Assembly: GCA_003344405.1 (NCBI GenBank)
Contig: NOWV01000109.1
Location: 124,001-188,000 of the forward strand
Origin: Trichoplax sp. H2
Lineage: Eukaryota > Placozoa > Uniplacotomia > Trichoplacea
Reading direction: 5' to 3'
Length of the DNA stretch: 64,000 nucleotides
Shown here: piece after piece, positions 23,362 through 38,200 of the stretch
Numbering within the stretch: position 1 is the stretch's first letter
Layout of the letters: each line of letters starts with the position of its first letter
Translations under genes and position numbers: made by a program
The notes under the pieces: model-generated
Told to the model about the DNA's origin: nothing
Database searches by the model: none
The model's input: the letters and a program-made list of their open reading frames with translations, nothing else

Positions 23362-24988
23362 CTTGGTGAAATTGCAAACAGATTTTCTTACTACTTCCTA
23401 TGATTATTACTCTCTACTCGTAATTAACCGGCGAAGCATATTCTATTTACGAAGGCTTTAGTGTTCAGTTTCGCATTAGCTGATACAAAATGATTGACAC
23501 TAACTTCCATCTTATGCAAATTAAAGAATTATCTTATTATTATAAATATGAAATTACACCTAAATTTTTACCAGTTAAACTATTTCATTTTATAAAGACA
23601 AACTTTCCTACGCATATCCTATGTAAAGAAATTTATCAATGTTTCAAGTACTAAAATCGTATTAATAATTATGATTTTAAATTCATATATATATTTATAG
23701 ACAGATTTGAGTGTACATTATATGAGGCTATATGAAGCAATTTTATTACGTTCTATTTTATTCTATCTCAGCTACAATAAAACTTGATGGATTCGAAGCT
23801 CGAATTCAATAATTACATGATATCAATTGAACTATCTTGATGTTCCATTTTCCAATTGCAGATAGAATTAAAATACGACGAGCACGATTTCGTTTCAATT
23901 TCGCTAATGCACTGAATACAACAATGGAATAAAATAGCTTTCCGCCATCAAATAGATATTTTACTCAAGATTTCTGTAAATGATCGCATATCAAGCCTTG
24001 CTAGTCAAATTAGAACTTTGAGTTATATAATCTAGCTATTTCAAGGTCACTTTTTTTCTCAAAATTAGCCATTAGCATAAAATACAAATGAGCTTGGCGA
24101 TAGATACCCTGCTATAGACACCCTGCTATCGACACCCTGCTATAGACACATATATATTATAAATTTATATTTATATTTATTTACTTATAAATTTAATCAC
24201 ATTGTATATTATTCGACAATTGCACTTTACTATATATATACTTGTCAACTATGCCTTTTATAGAAAAATCCCTTCCGCATATTATGAATAGTATGTAAAT
24301 ATGCCATTTTATCACATTAGTCATAATCTACGATTATTTTATTAGACAACCGATGTTCTATCACGCAGTTCTGTACAGCATACGCTCTATATAACTATAC
24401 TTTCAAAACGTGCAACGATTGTAATTAGCTAAAGTCATAAGAAATTTGCAGTAGAGAATTTTTCTAACCTCTGTATTGCAGTAGATTGAGATTGATCTGC
24501 AAAATTAATATCATAACCTCAATTGAAACTAAGATAATTAACAATGAAAGCTTGTTCTCGGAGATTTCGATTTGATTAAATTTGATTAAAAAACCTATCG
24601 CGGTCTTGGAACTATTACAAAAACAGGCAATGCTCCACTTGCGGCAACAGTACATGTTTTTAAATAGAATAATTCACCGTGCAAATGACAACCTTGGAGA
24701 TGATTATAAGCAACTGGTAGAGGAGAGAAATTTCAACTAAACTGATATTTATTATACTACACGTATATTTAGAGATAGATCTGATTTTCTAAGTATAAAG
24801 ACATTATATTGAATATTTCTTAAAAGATTTCAATCATTTTACTAAAGTAATACCTGCAGTTATCCAGAATCACGCCAAATATTAGTAATATTGCTTTGGT
24901 TACTTGAATTTATAAATTCCTACTGTCATCATGTTATAGTATAGAATACCATAATATAAAGTTAACCTTAATCATTACGACCCAAAAT
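23362..24988. other. Convergent intergenic region
   Basis: The plus-strand coiled-coil gene and the minus-strand FTCD gene both end here. AATAAA at 23776-23781 suits the former; TTTATT at 24748-24753 (AATAAA on the minus strand) could serve the latter. A 14 bp microrepeat lies at 24107-24148. No coding exon was recognised. Confidence 0.5.
24107..24148. repeat. 14 bp minisatellite, three copies
   Basis: Three head-to-tail copies of CCCTGCTATAGACA, the middle one with a single A to C change. Confidence 0.85.
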
Positions 24989-27900
24989 CTACATTAAATC
25001 AATTCTAGTTGTTGATACTTTCAAGATTTCATGGCAACGGTTTGTTGCAGATTCAGTGAAGTCTTTAAGCTCATCCAGAGTCTGACACAATCCAAGAATT
25101 GCCATTAGTCATTTCTTTCTACGTTAAAGTAAATTAATTAATTTTTAAAATCGAGCTTGTCATCATAGCATACCTGTTTCTTGAATTTTTCATCTTCAAT
25201 TGATTTCAAATGAATTAATACATTATAATAAGCTCCCCATATTGCAGCTTCTAAGCTACGACATCCGGTCTATTAAATTAATTTTAAAATCAGTATTTTA
25301 CATTAGTAATTCATATCAGTATTTAGGTATTCATAATTGTACACTAATAATTTATTATAAATCAGATTCTACATAGAACTCAAATATAAACTCGCAAATA
25401 ATACAGCATAGTCGTGTCACGCAGTGATGTCCGTGAAGCTATATTGATTTTGTTAATAATTAAATGATTGTTTACCAGCATTAATTAGTTATCTGGTGCT
25501 TTAAGAATTGTAATAAGTAATGAAGTGTTAATTGCAATTAGAGCCTACAATGTTGTGAAATGGTATTATCGTGCTTATGTGTCACATCATTAGCCGTTGT
25601 TAATTAATTAATTGCAATTAAGGTTGTTTACAAATATTAACCTATAGTGAACTATATAATTTATTGGTAAATAATTTCTCATACTAATGTATGTAAATCT
25701 CGTATAGCGATATTACATCATTGTTTATATGTGTACCACTTATCAGCGCCGAAAACTATAAAAAGCCTAAGCAGCTCTGCTGGTAATCAGTTAGTTCCTC
25801 AGCTCTTGTTGTATAAACAGGTATCTGCTTTACCTTAATAAACTTAATGTACAATTTTTATTAGAGTAACTTGTGTGGTTGTATCTTAGAATAGATCTCC
25901 ATCACTACGAAAGAGGTATACTTATTCTAGTAGAATTGTATCGTTCGCAGTGTTACTCAAACAGTAATGAGAAGAATACCGCGACAAATCGGCTTCTTAC
26001 TACTCTACGAACCTGGACGTTGGAAATAAATCCAATATCACAGTAATGAGCTAGTTCTAGAAATGGTGTCCAACACTTTTGGCAAGTTTTCATCATGATT
26101 AAAGGCACTTCTATGGCTCCTTTTAGCTCCTTTTGCTCTGCCGCTTTTTGCCTATAGTATAATTATAGATTCAGTAGTAATTAATCTAATACAAATTGAC
26201 TTAATAGTATTTCGCTATACAGTAGATAGCTTCATTAAACCTTACTTTTCTTTCTCCTCTTCTGTTAAAGCTGGTAACTTCGAGACGGCCTAGATTTGTA
26301 ATATAATAGCAGTATATTTATTCATCTATATATGGTAAGCGATAAATTAATGTATAATTAATTCAACAACAGCGTACTCTATAACTATTGAATGCATCTT
26401 CATATTTGTCAACTAGTGGCAAAATGTCTTTATAAGCTTGGTTAAATTGAGCAATGATAGGTTTTATGGTAGATTCTAAAGATTCAAATCGTTTATTCCC
26501 GTAGCTAAGCAATCCACCCATACACCCGAGCGATGCACCCTACATGATATAGAAAATATTAGATAGTGGGATTAGAAATAGATCCACTATGATAATCTTA
26601 TCAAAATATATTTCAGAAACTGATTGCATAACACTTTAAAATTTTATAACTAGATTGTTTATACTATTGGTATCTAAAGTTGATATTAATACATTATAGC
26701 TTACAATAGCTCCGATTGCAGCAGATGCTGAGCCACTTCCTGGTGATAACGTTCTGCTACCAATACTAGTAATAAACTTATTTAAACTCGTCGATACTAA
26801 AGGACCAGCGGCATTAAGATTTGTTTTATATCTTTTAAATAAGAATAAGATAGAAATAACGGTTTCCATCATTAGTAAATTCAAAAAGAAAAGAAAGATG
26901 TCATAGGAATATTTGCTTGTACTATATTTTAATGTGTCTACATTACTCGATAATTTTCTCGCTTGGATCAAAATGATTGATAGAATTGAGTCCCAAACGA
27001 TTAATTACCTTGACAAATAATGATAAAATGTGTTTCAATTTAGTATTGTATTTGATAATAAACATGCATAATGATTAGGGACTATAATGCAATCTTATAA
27101 TTTGTAAACGACCTAAATGGTCTTCTATTGAGTTGAACGTAATTACTAATCTAATCTTTTGATCTTCATTCAGAATAAAAAGATTTTCCTTTTCGATATA
27201 ATATTCAGCGGCCTTTAGCATTGCTTCTAAAGGTAGCACCCCAACAATTTCAGAACCAGTAACGGGTAAATTCAGCTCCTATTAATCGATTTAATGTCAA
27301 TATGAAATTTATTCGTCAATACGAAGAATAAATATACATCACAACACAACAGAATTTCATCTATTTCATCTGTTATTGTTATTATATCGATAAACTGTAA
27401 AGCGAAATTTGCTAAAGTACAGTTATTTCTAGAAAATAGCACTTCTAAGATAATTATAGATGCTTTACTACAAACTACCCTAATTTTTATAATATTTCTA
27501 TAATGCATTTTCTTGACTACTGTACCTTCGCATCCTTCAATACTTCTTCGAAGACAATATGCATCGGAGATGTGCGAAAATCATATAAATTGAAAGATGC
27601 TTGAGCTATATTATGATCTTCTAGATACCATCCTATTCCATGCACTTTCTTCATTCGACCCGGCTTTCATTTGTAATATCAACCATTGATGAATATTATG
27701 ACAGGTTATGCTGATAGTTGTTGAAGTATATCAAAAAACGATTTACCTGAGTTGGACCGCGGCCTCTTTCACGTATATTGGATGCAATGCGGTGTGCCTG
27801 CTCTTTTGTTCCAATCAAATTGACATTATAAGCAATCAAGTAAAAATCGCGAGCACCTATTAGAGTTGCACCCCATTTGGGAACAAATTTAGCTGGTCCA

Positions 27901-30900
27901 TAATCAGGTCCCCAGCGAGGATCTTTCAGCTGTTACAAATTTTAATAAATAAAAACAAGGAGAATTCAATTCTACAGCTGACTGCAATGTTTTTAAATTG
28001 TATTCTAGCCTATATTTAACATAAACGATCTATGCTACTCTTAAATATAGATATCTCTACAGTCTTATCTCTTGAAAATCAAAAATATCAAGTCATGTTT
28101 AGTTATTTGTAATACTTTCAGTCTGGGCTATTTTCTATAATTATTCGCTATGATATAGACTATTGCGGTATACGCATATGTTATATCTGATTCTCCAATC
28201 TTGTTCTCTGCATGTGTTCTGTCTTTAAAAATAATATCGATACTAACGAATTTCTGCCTTAGATTCAGTAAGTTGCAATGTTCACACGGTATATATATTA
28301 GTGACTTATTGCATCAGTAAATAATTATGCCAGATAGTATTTACATGTTAAAGAATAGTTTTATTGATTTTAGTACTGAGAATATATCGTATAGGGTTAT
28401 AGTATCAGAACAGTGTGATGTATAGTAGCAGGAAAGCTATGGTAAAGTATCTGCCCACTCTATATTTGTTATCACACGAAAGGTACTACTTTCCACTATC
28501 GTGAACTGTAATATTACTATTGCTATAGCTTAACAACGATGTAATATATAATTACAGTTTAGTAAAATATCAAGCTATTTCTGCTTTACTACTAGAGGCG
28601 TCAGTTTTTACTATATCGAAAGAAGTATTACCATTTCTACATTATATTTATCCCTATTACATATATATGTTATTATTAGTTATATTACACAATATCAAGC
28701 TCCTAGACTTGCTTATGTTATTTAATACTTACACTTTTACTTATGTAATTATTCGTTAACAAGACGTATAATAAAAGTAATGTTAGTATTCGATAGGGCT
28801 ATTCTTAATTAATAGAGCTATTTTATCTTACTAGATAGATGACGCAGAAATAAGAGCAGTAATGGTTTATGGAAAAATTTGCATGTAATATGATAATCGC
28901 CCGACTAGATCATATATGCAAATCTTCAGTAGTACACTCTCAGAAGTAGCTTAAGATTAAGACGTTAAGATTATGCAACTATCTCTTTATGCATGATATT
29001 TATGGTACGTAATGTGGCTATTCATTGTGATGCTTATAAACTTAAGTTGGTAACCTTTTATATATATATGTGTATATAATTTATAGATTCTGTTATAATA
29101 AGTTGGACAGTTTTTAAACAGTTATACCGAAGGTAGATAGTCGTAGGCAATCTGGGTAGGCAAAGGAAATTATATAACAGTCATATAATAAATTGAAATT
29201 ATACAAGAAGTTAAAGTTCTTGCAGTAATACTTTAGAGATACTTTATCGCATACATTGAATAGCGATATTGTATCGTGCAATATTGCACCGTAATTTTCT
29301 AGTGTGCGTATACTTGGAAATTATGCAAGTACTTATATGTATAACTAATGGATATAAATCTCAAGGTTATGAACAACAAATTATTTATTGCTTCTTAACA
29401 GTCATTTCATCAATATCAACGAGAATGATTGCTATTTTTTTTAATAAAAGCTGTCTATTAATTGAAAGCATAAATATATTAATTTGTAATCCATAAAATA
29501 TCATACCTTTTGCTCTAAACCTTCATATTCACCAGCACGTATCTGAGGGATAAGATTTCGGTACTCACGTGTTTGTCCAAAACCATACCTAAATACTTAA
29601 AGGTAGAATGCGATTAACGTAATTAGTCATAGCTATTTTTGTTTACATCTTTTGAATTGAAGAGCTTACAACGATCTATAGACAAGATAATTAATCTACA
29701 GTATAAACTGCATATACTCGTATGTATATTATGGGCTATCGATAATGTTATTGACTATAGAATTAGAATTGCTAGACTAAACATCATCTCAAGAGATTTT
29801 AATTGAAATATTGAAGATTTGTGCATAATTTAAAACAATGCCATAACTACTTTTTATTATACAAATTATATCTCACTAAGCAACAACACTCATCTGTTGC
29901 ATTATAGAGCTAATTGCAGTAAATAAAAACAAACTATTACTGCAATGGTATTAATTTATTAGCAGCTATTTTACATCATACTTGGTACATCCAATGTCTC
30001 CGCTAGTAATTTTGAAAACTCATCGGCACATTGGACACATAAATCGATATCAGCGTTTCTTATTGGAGCAAATGGGCAAACATCCATGGCGCCAATACGA
30101 GGATGCTCTCCTTCATATTGAATGGAAAAAGAGTAAAGTAATTAAAAAACTAATGTCTCTCAAGGTGATTTATTTGGAAATTAATTTGGACGAATTAACT
30201 AGTTAACTTCTGTTATAACCGTCAATAACGAATAATATTAGTAATAGCAATTTAGTTTGTTCATGTTAGTTAAAGTAGCTGTGGTAAAGTAAATTTATCG
30301 CAAAGGCCTAGCTATTTATCATAAAAGCCATAGTGTTGATGACTCTCATTTTATTGCGTAAAATAATCTTAGATTAGTTTAATATTTTAGTAGTAAATTG
30401 GAAAGAAGTTCCGATATTCATTGCTCTTATTGTTCCTGATTGATTTCATTTTATATAATCCTTTAATTGCGTGCCAATGTATAATACACGACACATGAAT
30501 TTAATACTAATTTAGATTCGATTCAGTGGGGATTGGCACGCTGTGAATAAAAAGGATGCAAATCTGGGTGTTGTAAATAGTGTTAGATATTACGATATAT
30601 GTTATATTAGCTATTAGATAGAGCGTTAAGTATATGATTAGAATATCATCTATTTGAGTACTTATAATATGATGACTTGTATGTAGTCTTGTAATACCGT
30701 ACATGATTATATTTCAAAAGGCGGACTGATAATTTATTACATATATGTATATGTTGTAAAGTAAACGATAGCTATGATAGTTAGTAATTAGATGTATGTG
30801 TAAAATGCTACGACGCAAAAGGCAAAAGGTGTAAACTGGAATATCTATAAATACTTAGCATTTTTAATAATCAGGTTAGTTACAAATCTTACTCGCAGAG

Positions 30901-32547
30901 TAGAACTCATTGCTTAAAAACATAACACTGGGGATACTGTGCAATATGCATAGTTTGATTTTCAGTATCGTACAAATTTGTGTCAAGTGATTTTGATTTG
31001 TACACAGTATAGCAAGTGTTTAGTAATTTTGTAAAATGATTAATTAATACTAGTAGTAGGATTTTTGAATAAATGCGGTAACATCATTACTATAAGATTA
31101 GGCAAATGTGGTACATGGACTGCTTGAGGACGGACTGTTACCAGTTCAATCGCTATCAAATCATGAGAGAATATTAAGAACAATAAGGGAAACCCCACCC
31201 CTGCCGCTCATATCTCTAATGGCTGTTTATCATATTGACTTGTTTATGATGATGACGTACATTTACACAAAGCTTTGTACTTCAACTTGGGCGATTTAAG
31301 CTACTAGACTACGGATTTTCCTTTGCGAGAGAGAGATTAAAAACAGCGAAACAGATGGCGCTGGCACTAAAACGGTTTAAAATTAATATACTACAGAACC
31401 GTTAATTAATTCTTATTAAATCACTTTAAGACTCCAGTATAATTATTCTATTATTTGTATAAAGATCGGCGGTAAAAATGAATGCTAAACTAGTACAATA
31501 CTCTAGCATAAAGAGTTACATTAACAGAGCTTTCAAGTAGAGTCACAGTACCTATTCTTATATCGTACTTGATTAAAATAATTAGATCCTATACAGAACT
31601 TAGATATATACTGTATTTCTTAAACAAGCAATAAGGTAATCAATTACTGCATTGATTAGATCGGAAACTGATCTATAAAGTCACCATCAATCAATAGTAA
31701 ACGGATAATTTTGAGTTAGAGATACGTAATATACAACATACAAAATCAACAGTTTATTGTCAGCATTTCAATAAGATCATCATCTTCGCTATCTTTGTCT
31801 GATTTATGTATTTTTATCTGATATCATCTATAAAAGCCTAATTCTAATCACTATAATAGCAACATACGATAAAATACATGTAAGCTATGGGTTAGCGGCG
31901 ACTAAGGTTTTATTCTTTTCAATTCTTTTAGCAAATTTATTATTGAGATAGTTGAAATCTAATATGAGTAAAAAGCGCCTAAACTCCAATTTCTATATAG
32001 TACTATAAAAGTATTATCTGACCGTAATTAATGTATTGCCTTTGATATCTTTTACTTTTACATTTGGTAAATTAATCGTCGACATACTTTGACTTTACTT
32101 AATTGCCTCAAACTCTTTATTACTACCAATCAAATCTATAAAGTGACGTGAAATTTTTACGCCTTACAGTTAAGAAAATCGCAAAACTCTGATTTGATAA
32201 TTGTTATTCATAACCTTAAATCGGAGATAGCTTTCTACCTTTTATATTTTATTTACTTCAAAGATTAATGACCGTAAATTAAAGTTTTTACCTTTATGTT
32301 TGACCATATCAATGAATTCATGTGCTTGTAGAGCAGCATTCAAGGCCCCCTGTATAACGCTAGAAGGCGATCCTACAAATGTAAATACTGATCGATTTGT
32401 GCTTGGAGATGAGTTGAAATCGAGTAATGTGCATCCATCGGTATTTGTAATTGCATTAGCAATAGCATGGATAATTTTTTGATCTTTCCCTTCAGAGAAA
32501 TTTGGATCGCTTAACAATATTGCGCTTTCGTCGAACATCATGTCCAT
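24989..32547 (-). CDS. FTCD: Formiminotransferase-cyclodeaminase, paralogue A
   Basis: Bifunctional folate enzyme of histidine breakdown: it moves the formimino group from formiminoglutamate to tetrahydrofolate, then releases ammonia to make methenyl-THF. Minus-strand exons: 32547-32292, 30110-29982, 29595-29507, 27929-27747, 27663-27526, 27278-27147, 27008-26947, 26831-26705, 26539-26378, 26289-26246, 26151-26013, 25269-25174, 25081-24989; about 549 residues (family about 540). Seen: [19 protein letters not shown], the catalytic [45 protein letters not shown], then the cyclodeaminase part with [10 protein letters not shown] and [15 protein letters not shown]. Compared with paralogue B, the strand before PNFSEG reads LLSD rather than IECV, and GGGS of the cyclodeaminase is GSGS. 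Intron 1 is long (2.2 kb). The start is the first in-frame ATG (32547); ATGs at 32541 and 32538 are alternatives. The donor at 26012 adds six residues relative to B. Confidence 0.9.
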
Positions 32548-35218
32548 GATCACGAATAATTGCCACAAATAGGTTATCGTCAATTTTATTTGTTGGAAAT
32601 AAAGTATATATGTAGCCTACTTCTAGTAAAAGAAAAAAATGAGATATGTAACGCCTTTACGTCTACAATAGTAATTTTCCAAGGACTTCTTAGAAATTCC
32701 CATAGAAGCACTTGAATAATCTCTCCAAATCATCTTATTGGCCATAGCAGAATGTTATTACACGTAGGCCAACTAAATACAATGAGTTTATACATTCTAC
32801 CGTGTTTGTGTACACATACATTATTCAACAGGCCGTATAAAATTAACTTATGACAGATTAATTGGTGAATGAACAATCGCATCAATACGTTATAGAAATT
32901 TACGATATTGCCCTAGGCAATCCATTCAATGATTTTGCTGTCGGTTATACACAATAATATCTCAATTTTGGGGATCTTTCGATAATATTTTTGCTTGATA
33001 ACCGTAAATTTAAAAAAATTATAGAAGTGTTTCAGTTATGAAGCACCCGTAACATGTATGACTTATAATTGGATTAAATTATCTTTATCTCACAAGCTAT
33101 CATTTCCATGACAATGCCTTCATTATTATTTTAACATAAATCATATGTATGTCCGTACTGGTCTTGGTCTGTATTGGCATCGTTATATAATTTAAAAATT
33201 ATTATACTGATATATACTCGTATGCAATGCTCTGCTATTAAAAATAATCACTATTACTATTAACATCAAATAGACAGTAAGAAATTGATCTTATTCAACC
33301 AAAATATCTTCAAGAAAATAGAGTAATTTAAATTTTAAATTTTACCACTCTAAGACGTAGCGCCTAAACTCAACCATCATCAAACATTAAAATAAAATAA
33401 AATAAAATAATGTAACGGGTTAAAACACAATGTATAGCTTTACCCTCCATCAAATCTCAAAAATAAACATAGAGTAGAACATATTAACTTCTGAGATATA
33501 TTCCTAATTCCTATTTCAGCCTCAGTACAAACTAGTAAATCAAATTAACGTTTTGAACTATACTATCTCCTTTATACTTGCTAATTGAACTTTATTGACT
33601 GTAAATTAGGGATTAAACTATCAAATTATACTTAAATTTTATATCAATAAACTAAGAAGCTGTGTATATGACAATACAAAGTTCAATCATCAGCTACTCT
33701 AGGTTCCCGTAACATTGAAGTAAAATAAATATCACAATTTCTATCGAATCTAAAGACTGCCCTAACCAATTCATCTACAGCCTACCATCCTAAAATCCAA
33801 TATTCGATAATCAGAACAAAATAGTATATCTCCTTACAAATGATACCGTATCTTGAAAACAATAATTATAAAAATTAGTCAACCTCTTGTTTAAAAATAT
33901 TTATCAAGCTTAATTAAAATTACTACTGAATCTATACAACATTAAAATAATTTTTTGTGTGTTTGTGTAGATATAATATATGCACTTTATGGTACATGGC
34001 ACCATAAATTACAGGAAATTGATCCCCATTCGCAGACATGTTTCAAACTCACATCTATTTTTAATTTCATAATTTATGGTTCTTCCAATGATGTAATCTT
34101 GTTTGACTCTAGCAAACTTTATTAAATAAAATATTGGCTAGCTGTAATTGTGGCCTCACTCTTTGAAATTCTCTTTAAAAATTTATCATCGAGATTGTTG
34201 ATATCTAATATGAGTAGAAAGTGATCAAGCTTTCAGAATCAGCATTAAGTGTAGATGGTCTTCGTCGACTTTAAAACGGCGAAAAACCTCCCATTCTCCG
34301 CTTAGCCATGAAAAGGTTTTAGCTTTTTATCAAAGTTCTTTCGTCGTTTTAAAGTCGACGAGGACTATCTACGTTTAATACTGATTCCGAAGGTATGCAT
34401 AGTGTTCCCCTTACACTCTCCGTTTGGCCGCGATGGTATTACAAAAAGGTTGGCTTTTACTTTACGTTATAGATTACTATTAAGGTTTATGCGAATATTA
34501 TATTACCATGATATTACCATCCGGCGACTACTAAAGATATTACATAGTAATTGCCATGCATTGGTATGAGAAAATGTTAGTATAATACAAGTATCTGACA
34601 AAATAAGTATCTTATTCTGATGTATGTGGTTTGAAATATTGCTTGTAGCAAAGTAATAAAATCTTGTATAGTGTGCAAATCAATGTAAAGTTTATTAGGA
34701 AAACTATAACGCAACAAGATATGGTAGATTTATAGTTAATATAAATCTGTAAGCGTAAATCAGTGTATGTAATCGTAAGGTAAGACCGTATGAGCACAGA
34801 AATGGATGTAGAATGTAACAGGAGGATTAACATAAAATTATACCAGTCTTGAAGAAATACAAATTTGTTAATTATTTTTTTCTTTCAGCTATATCAAGAA
34901 TTAAAATTGTAATTACCGTCTATTACTTGCTATGGTGAAGTCACCAATAAGCAGTATAATATTTACGTATAGCAGATTGTATACGCTGTTAGGCGACCTT
35001 AATGCTAGGTATTAATAATGGACTAGATACATTCAAATTCTTAGGATACGAGTATCGATCTAATAAGCTACTACATTTCCTTTACTGATTCGTTATCCAA
35101 ATTACGATGACTCAATGATTAGTTTAAAACTGATATTAATAAGATTGGAATCGACTAAATAGTATTTAAAGTTAATTTTTTGTTTAGTTCACAGTAGTCA
35201 TTCAATACTTTGAACCTT
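32548..35218. other. Intergenic region between the two FTCD genes
   Basis: Contains the presumed promoter of paralogue A and the 3' end of paralogue B. Visible: a short AAAAT run at 33387-33410 and a 152 bp imperfect hairpin at 34236-34387. A segment at about 34177-34225 resembles about 31930-31980 within FTCD-A intron 1. No coding exon was recognised. Confidence 0.5.
34236..34387. repeat. Long inverted repeat, MITE-like hairpin
   Basis: Arms of 49 bp (34236-34284 and 34339-34387) are reverse complements with only a few mismatches; both contain the core CGTCGACTTTAAAACG. The loop is 54 nt. Part of the loop (CATTCTCCGCTTAGCC, then AAAAGGTTTTAG) recurs diverged just outside at about 34421-34456. 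This could be a miniature inverted-repeat element or a stable stem; no coding potential. Confidence 0.85.
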
Positions 35219-38200
35219 TTAAGATCCACTGTCAACACTAAATTCAGTTCTAGCACCCAAAACTTTTAAGATTTGTTGACAGTTATATTGAGCCGATTCA
35301 ACTCTTGTATTTATTTCCTGTAAAGTCTAAGAGTCAATTCAGCATAAATTAATACAATTAATCGTATTACATGTAAAATGAAATTTTGATGTTATCAGCT
35401 ATAGCCGACTAAATTTAAGTTTCATTAAGAATAGCTATTATTATACCTCTTTTTTAAATTCCTCATCGGTAACTGATTTCAGATTGATTACTACATTATA
35501 ATAAGCACCCCATATCCCAGCTTCTAGGCTACGACTACCTGTCTGTAGTTAATAAATATTAAAGGTTGAGCAGAGCAATCATCAGAATTAGCTGTTAACG
35601 TAATTCCAACTACTTTCCGTCAACAAATTTAAACAAAAATTTTATGGCTTTTCTTCAAAAACGTTATTGTTAATACTCTATATTAATTACCTGAACGTCA
35701 GAAATTACCCTGACATTGCAACAGTGGGCTAATTCGAGAAATGGGTTCCAGCACTGATCGCTTATTCTCATGATTGTTAGTGGTATTTCTATAGCCTTCA
35801 AGAGTTCGGTTTGCATGGCTTTCTCTCGTCTATAGTAGTTTGGATGAAAAATGCAATTAAGTTTAAATCATTACTTCATAACATTATGGATATCAGGATT
35901 TATAACATTCTGTAAAATTATACCTATCTTTCTCTTCCTGCGTAGAACTCGGTAACTTAATAGCACCCTGATGGTAAAGTAAAGAAGGCGCATTTTAACC
36001 ACCCATTAGCAGATCTGATATTATTAACTCTCACCGACAAATAATACACCATTTCAAAATTTTTAAATATCGAAATCTTACTTACAATGTAGCCATTAAA
36101 GGCATCAGTATCTTTATCAATCAATGGTAACAGATCCTTGTATATGTCATTAAATTGAGATATCAATCGTCTCATTGTTGAATCCAAAGATTCAAATTTT
36201 TTACTTCCGTAAGTTAAAAATCCACCCATGCAACCAAGTGCTGCACCCTAACAAAACAGAATTATCATCATTTGCACCAGTTTATAGTGACTAAAGCAGC
36301 ACGTTGAAAATAAAATTTTCTTGCATTATAATCATATTATTGAAAGGGGTTTATTTAATGCTACTTACTATAGCTGCAACGGCAGCGGAAGCTGATCCTC
36401 CCCCAGGAGATGAGGTTCTACTACCGATACTAGTAATGAAGTTGCCTAAACTTCCGGATAGTAAAGGACCGGTAGTATTTTTCTTGATAATGTATCTAAA
36501 GTGGCGTTTATATAATTTGTTAACGCTCAGTGTACATATATAGGACTCGTAAGCTCTATCACAATATTAACTCAGTTTATATGTAAAAGTATAATTACTC
36601 GATAATTTTCTCTTTCGGATTGAAGCAACCAACAGAGTTGAGTCCTAAGCGTTCAATTACCTTCGTATTAAAACAATGCATTAAACAACGTTAATTAATG
36701 CATGTACCGAGTAGCAAAGAAAGAACTCATGGCAATACCATAAACGGTAAGAACCGACAATCATGGAGCAACCTTAACAATGCGAACCAATCTTACCAAT
36801 CTAATTTTTTGATCTTCATTAATTACGAAAAGATTTTCCTTTTCGATGTAATACGTAGCTGCATCTAGCATCGCTTGCAGTGGTACTAGACCGACAACTT
36901 GTGACCCAACGACAGGTAGGCTTAACTCCTAGAGTATAAGTGTTTTAGGTAAGATAGGTGTACTATGTATACAACAGGATACACATTGCATACTACCTTT
37001 ATTATCTACACTGATGACTGCTGACAATTGTATGATTATGGATTGCTTAGTGATCTCAGAAAGCTTATGCAACAGTTGCTGCTTATATTTTAATACAAGG
37101 AATCGATAACTTACTTAACAGATGCAATCAATACAGTCATATTGATGAGCTTACCTTGGCATCTTTCAGCACCTCTTCGTATACAATGTGCAGAGGGGAT
37201 TCATTACTGTCAGAAATATTGGTCGATACTTGAGCTATATTAGCTTCTTCTGTATACCAGCCTACGGCTTGTACTTTCTTCAACCGCCCAGGCTAGCAAA
37301 TAGAATATTATTATTAAAAAGGGTATTTATAAGGAAAATTTTCACTTTGCGGTATCAATTTTATTCATAACGCGATAGTAAAAATACACAAGAAAGAACC
37401 TTAAGGGGACCACGACCACTTTCTCGAATATTTAAAGCAATACGATGAGCTTGTTCTTTCGTGCTAATTAAATTGACATTATAAGCGATCAAGAAATCAC
37501 GAGCACCAACAATCGTCGCACCCCATATCGGAACAAACTCGGCCGGTCCAAAGTCAGGCTTCCAGCGTGGATCTGCCAACTATGCCAGTTTGAGAAGAGC
37601 AATTAAATATTTTGATAATTAAATTAAGTAAAGAATAAACTGTCATTCAATTGGTTACTAGGGATGCTATCATCATATTATAATCACTTTAACAATTTAT
37701 TTCATACGACGTCATATTTCTCGATGCATTTAACTTACTCTCAGACAGTCTTTACATTAAATCAGTAATCTATGATGGCATTAAAATATTATTTGATAAT
37801 GCTCGTTTATTAAGAAATACCTTTTCTTTCAAACCTTCATATTCGCCATTACGTATTTGAGGCACGGAAGATCGATAATCAGTCGAAGATGCAAAGCCGT
37901 ATAGGAATACTACAATAGAGACAAGAAAATTATTCTAATACGCGTATGTTGGAAAGAGTATACCTCATTCAAGACTCGAGCTTGATCAGAAGGCTAAATC
38001 TTTTGCAATACTGTACAAGTTATGGACAAATCCCAAAACTGGATATTGCACGAAAGGATGTATAAATCCTACGAAATTATTACCCTTACGAATATCATTC
38101 TATGCAATGGAAAGAGCTGTTTCGCGTGATATAATGTAACATCGATTTTATTGTAGTGCTCTCCATGGACTTGGTATAACTGCAATCGACTACGATTTAC

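Noticed and set aside
24107-24148. Short direct repeats as a CRISPR array
   Set aside because: Contiguous 14 bp minisatellite without spacers in a eukaryotic setting.
29982-30206. Plus-strand 74-codon frame near 30.1 kb
   Set aside because: It is antisense to exon 2 of FTCD paralogue A, whose minus-strand reading matches the family exactly.
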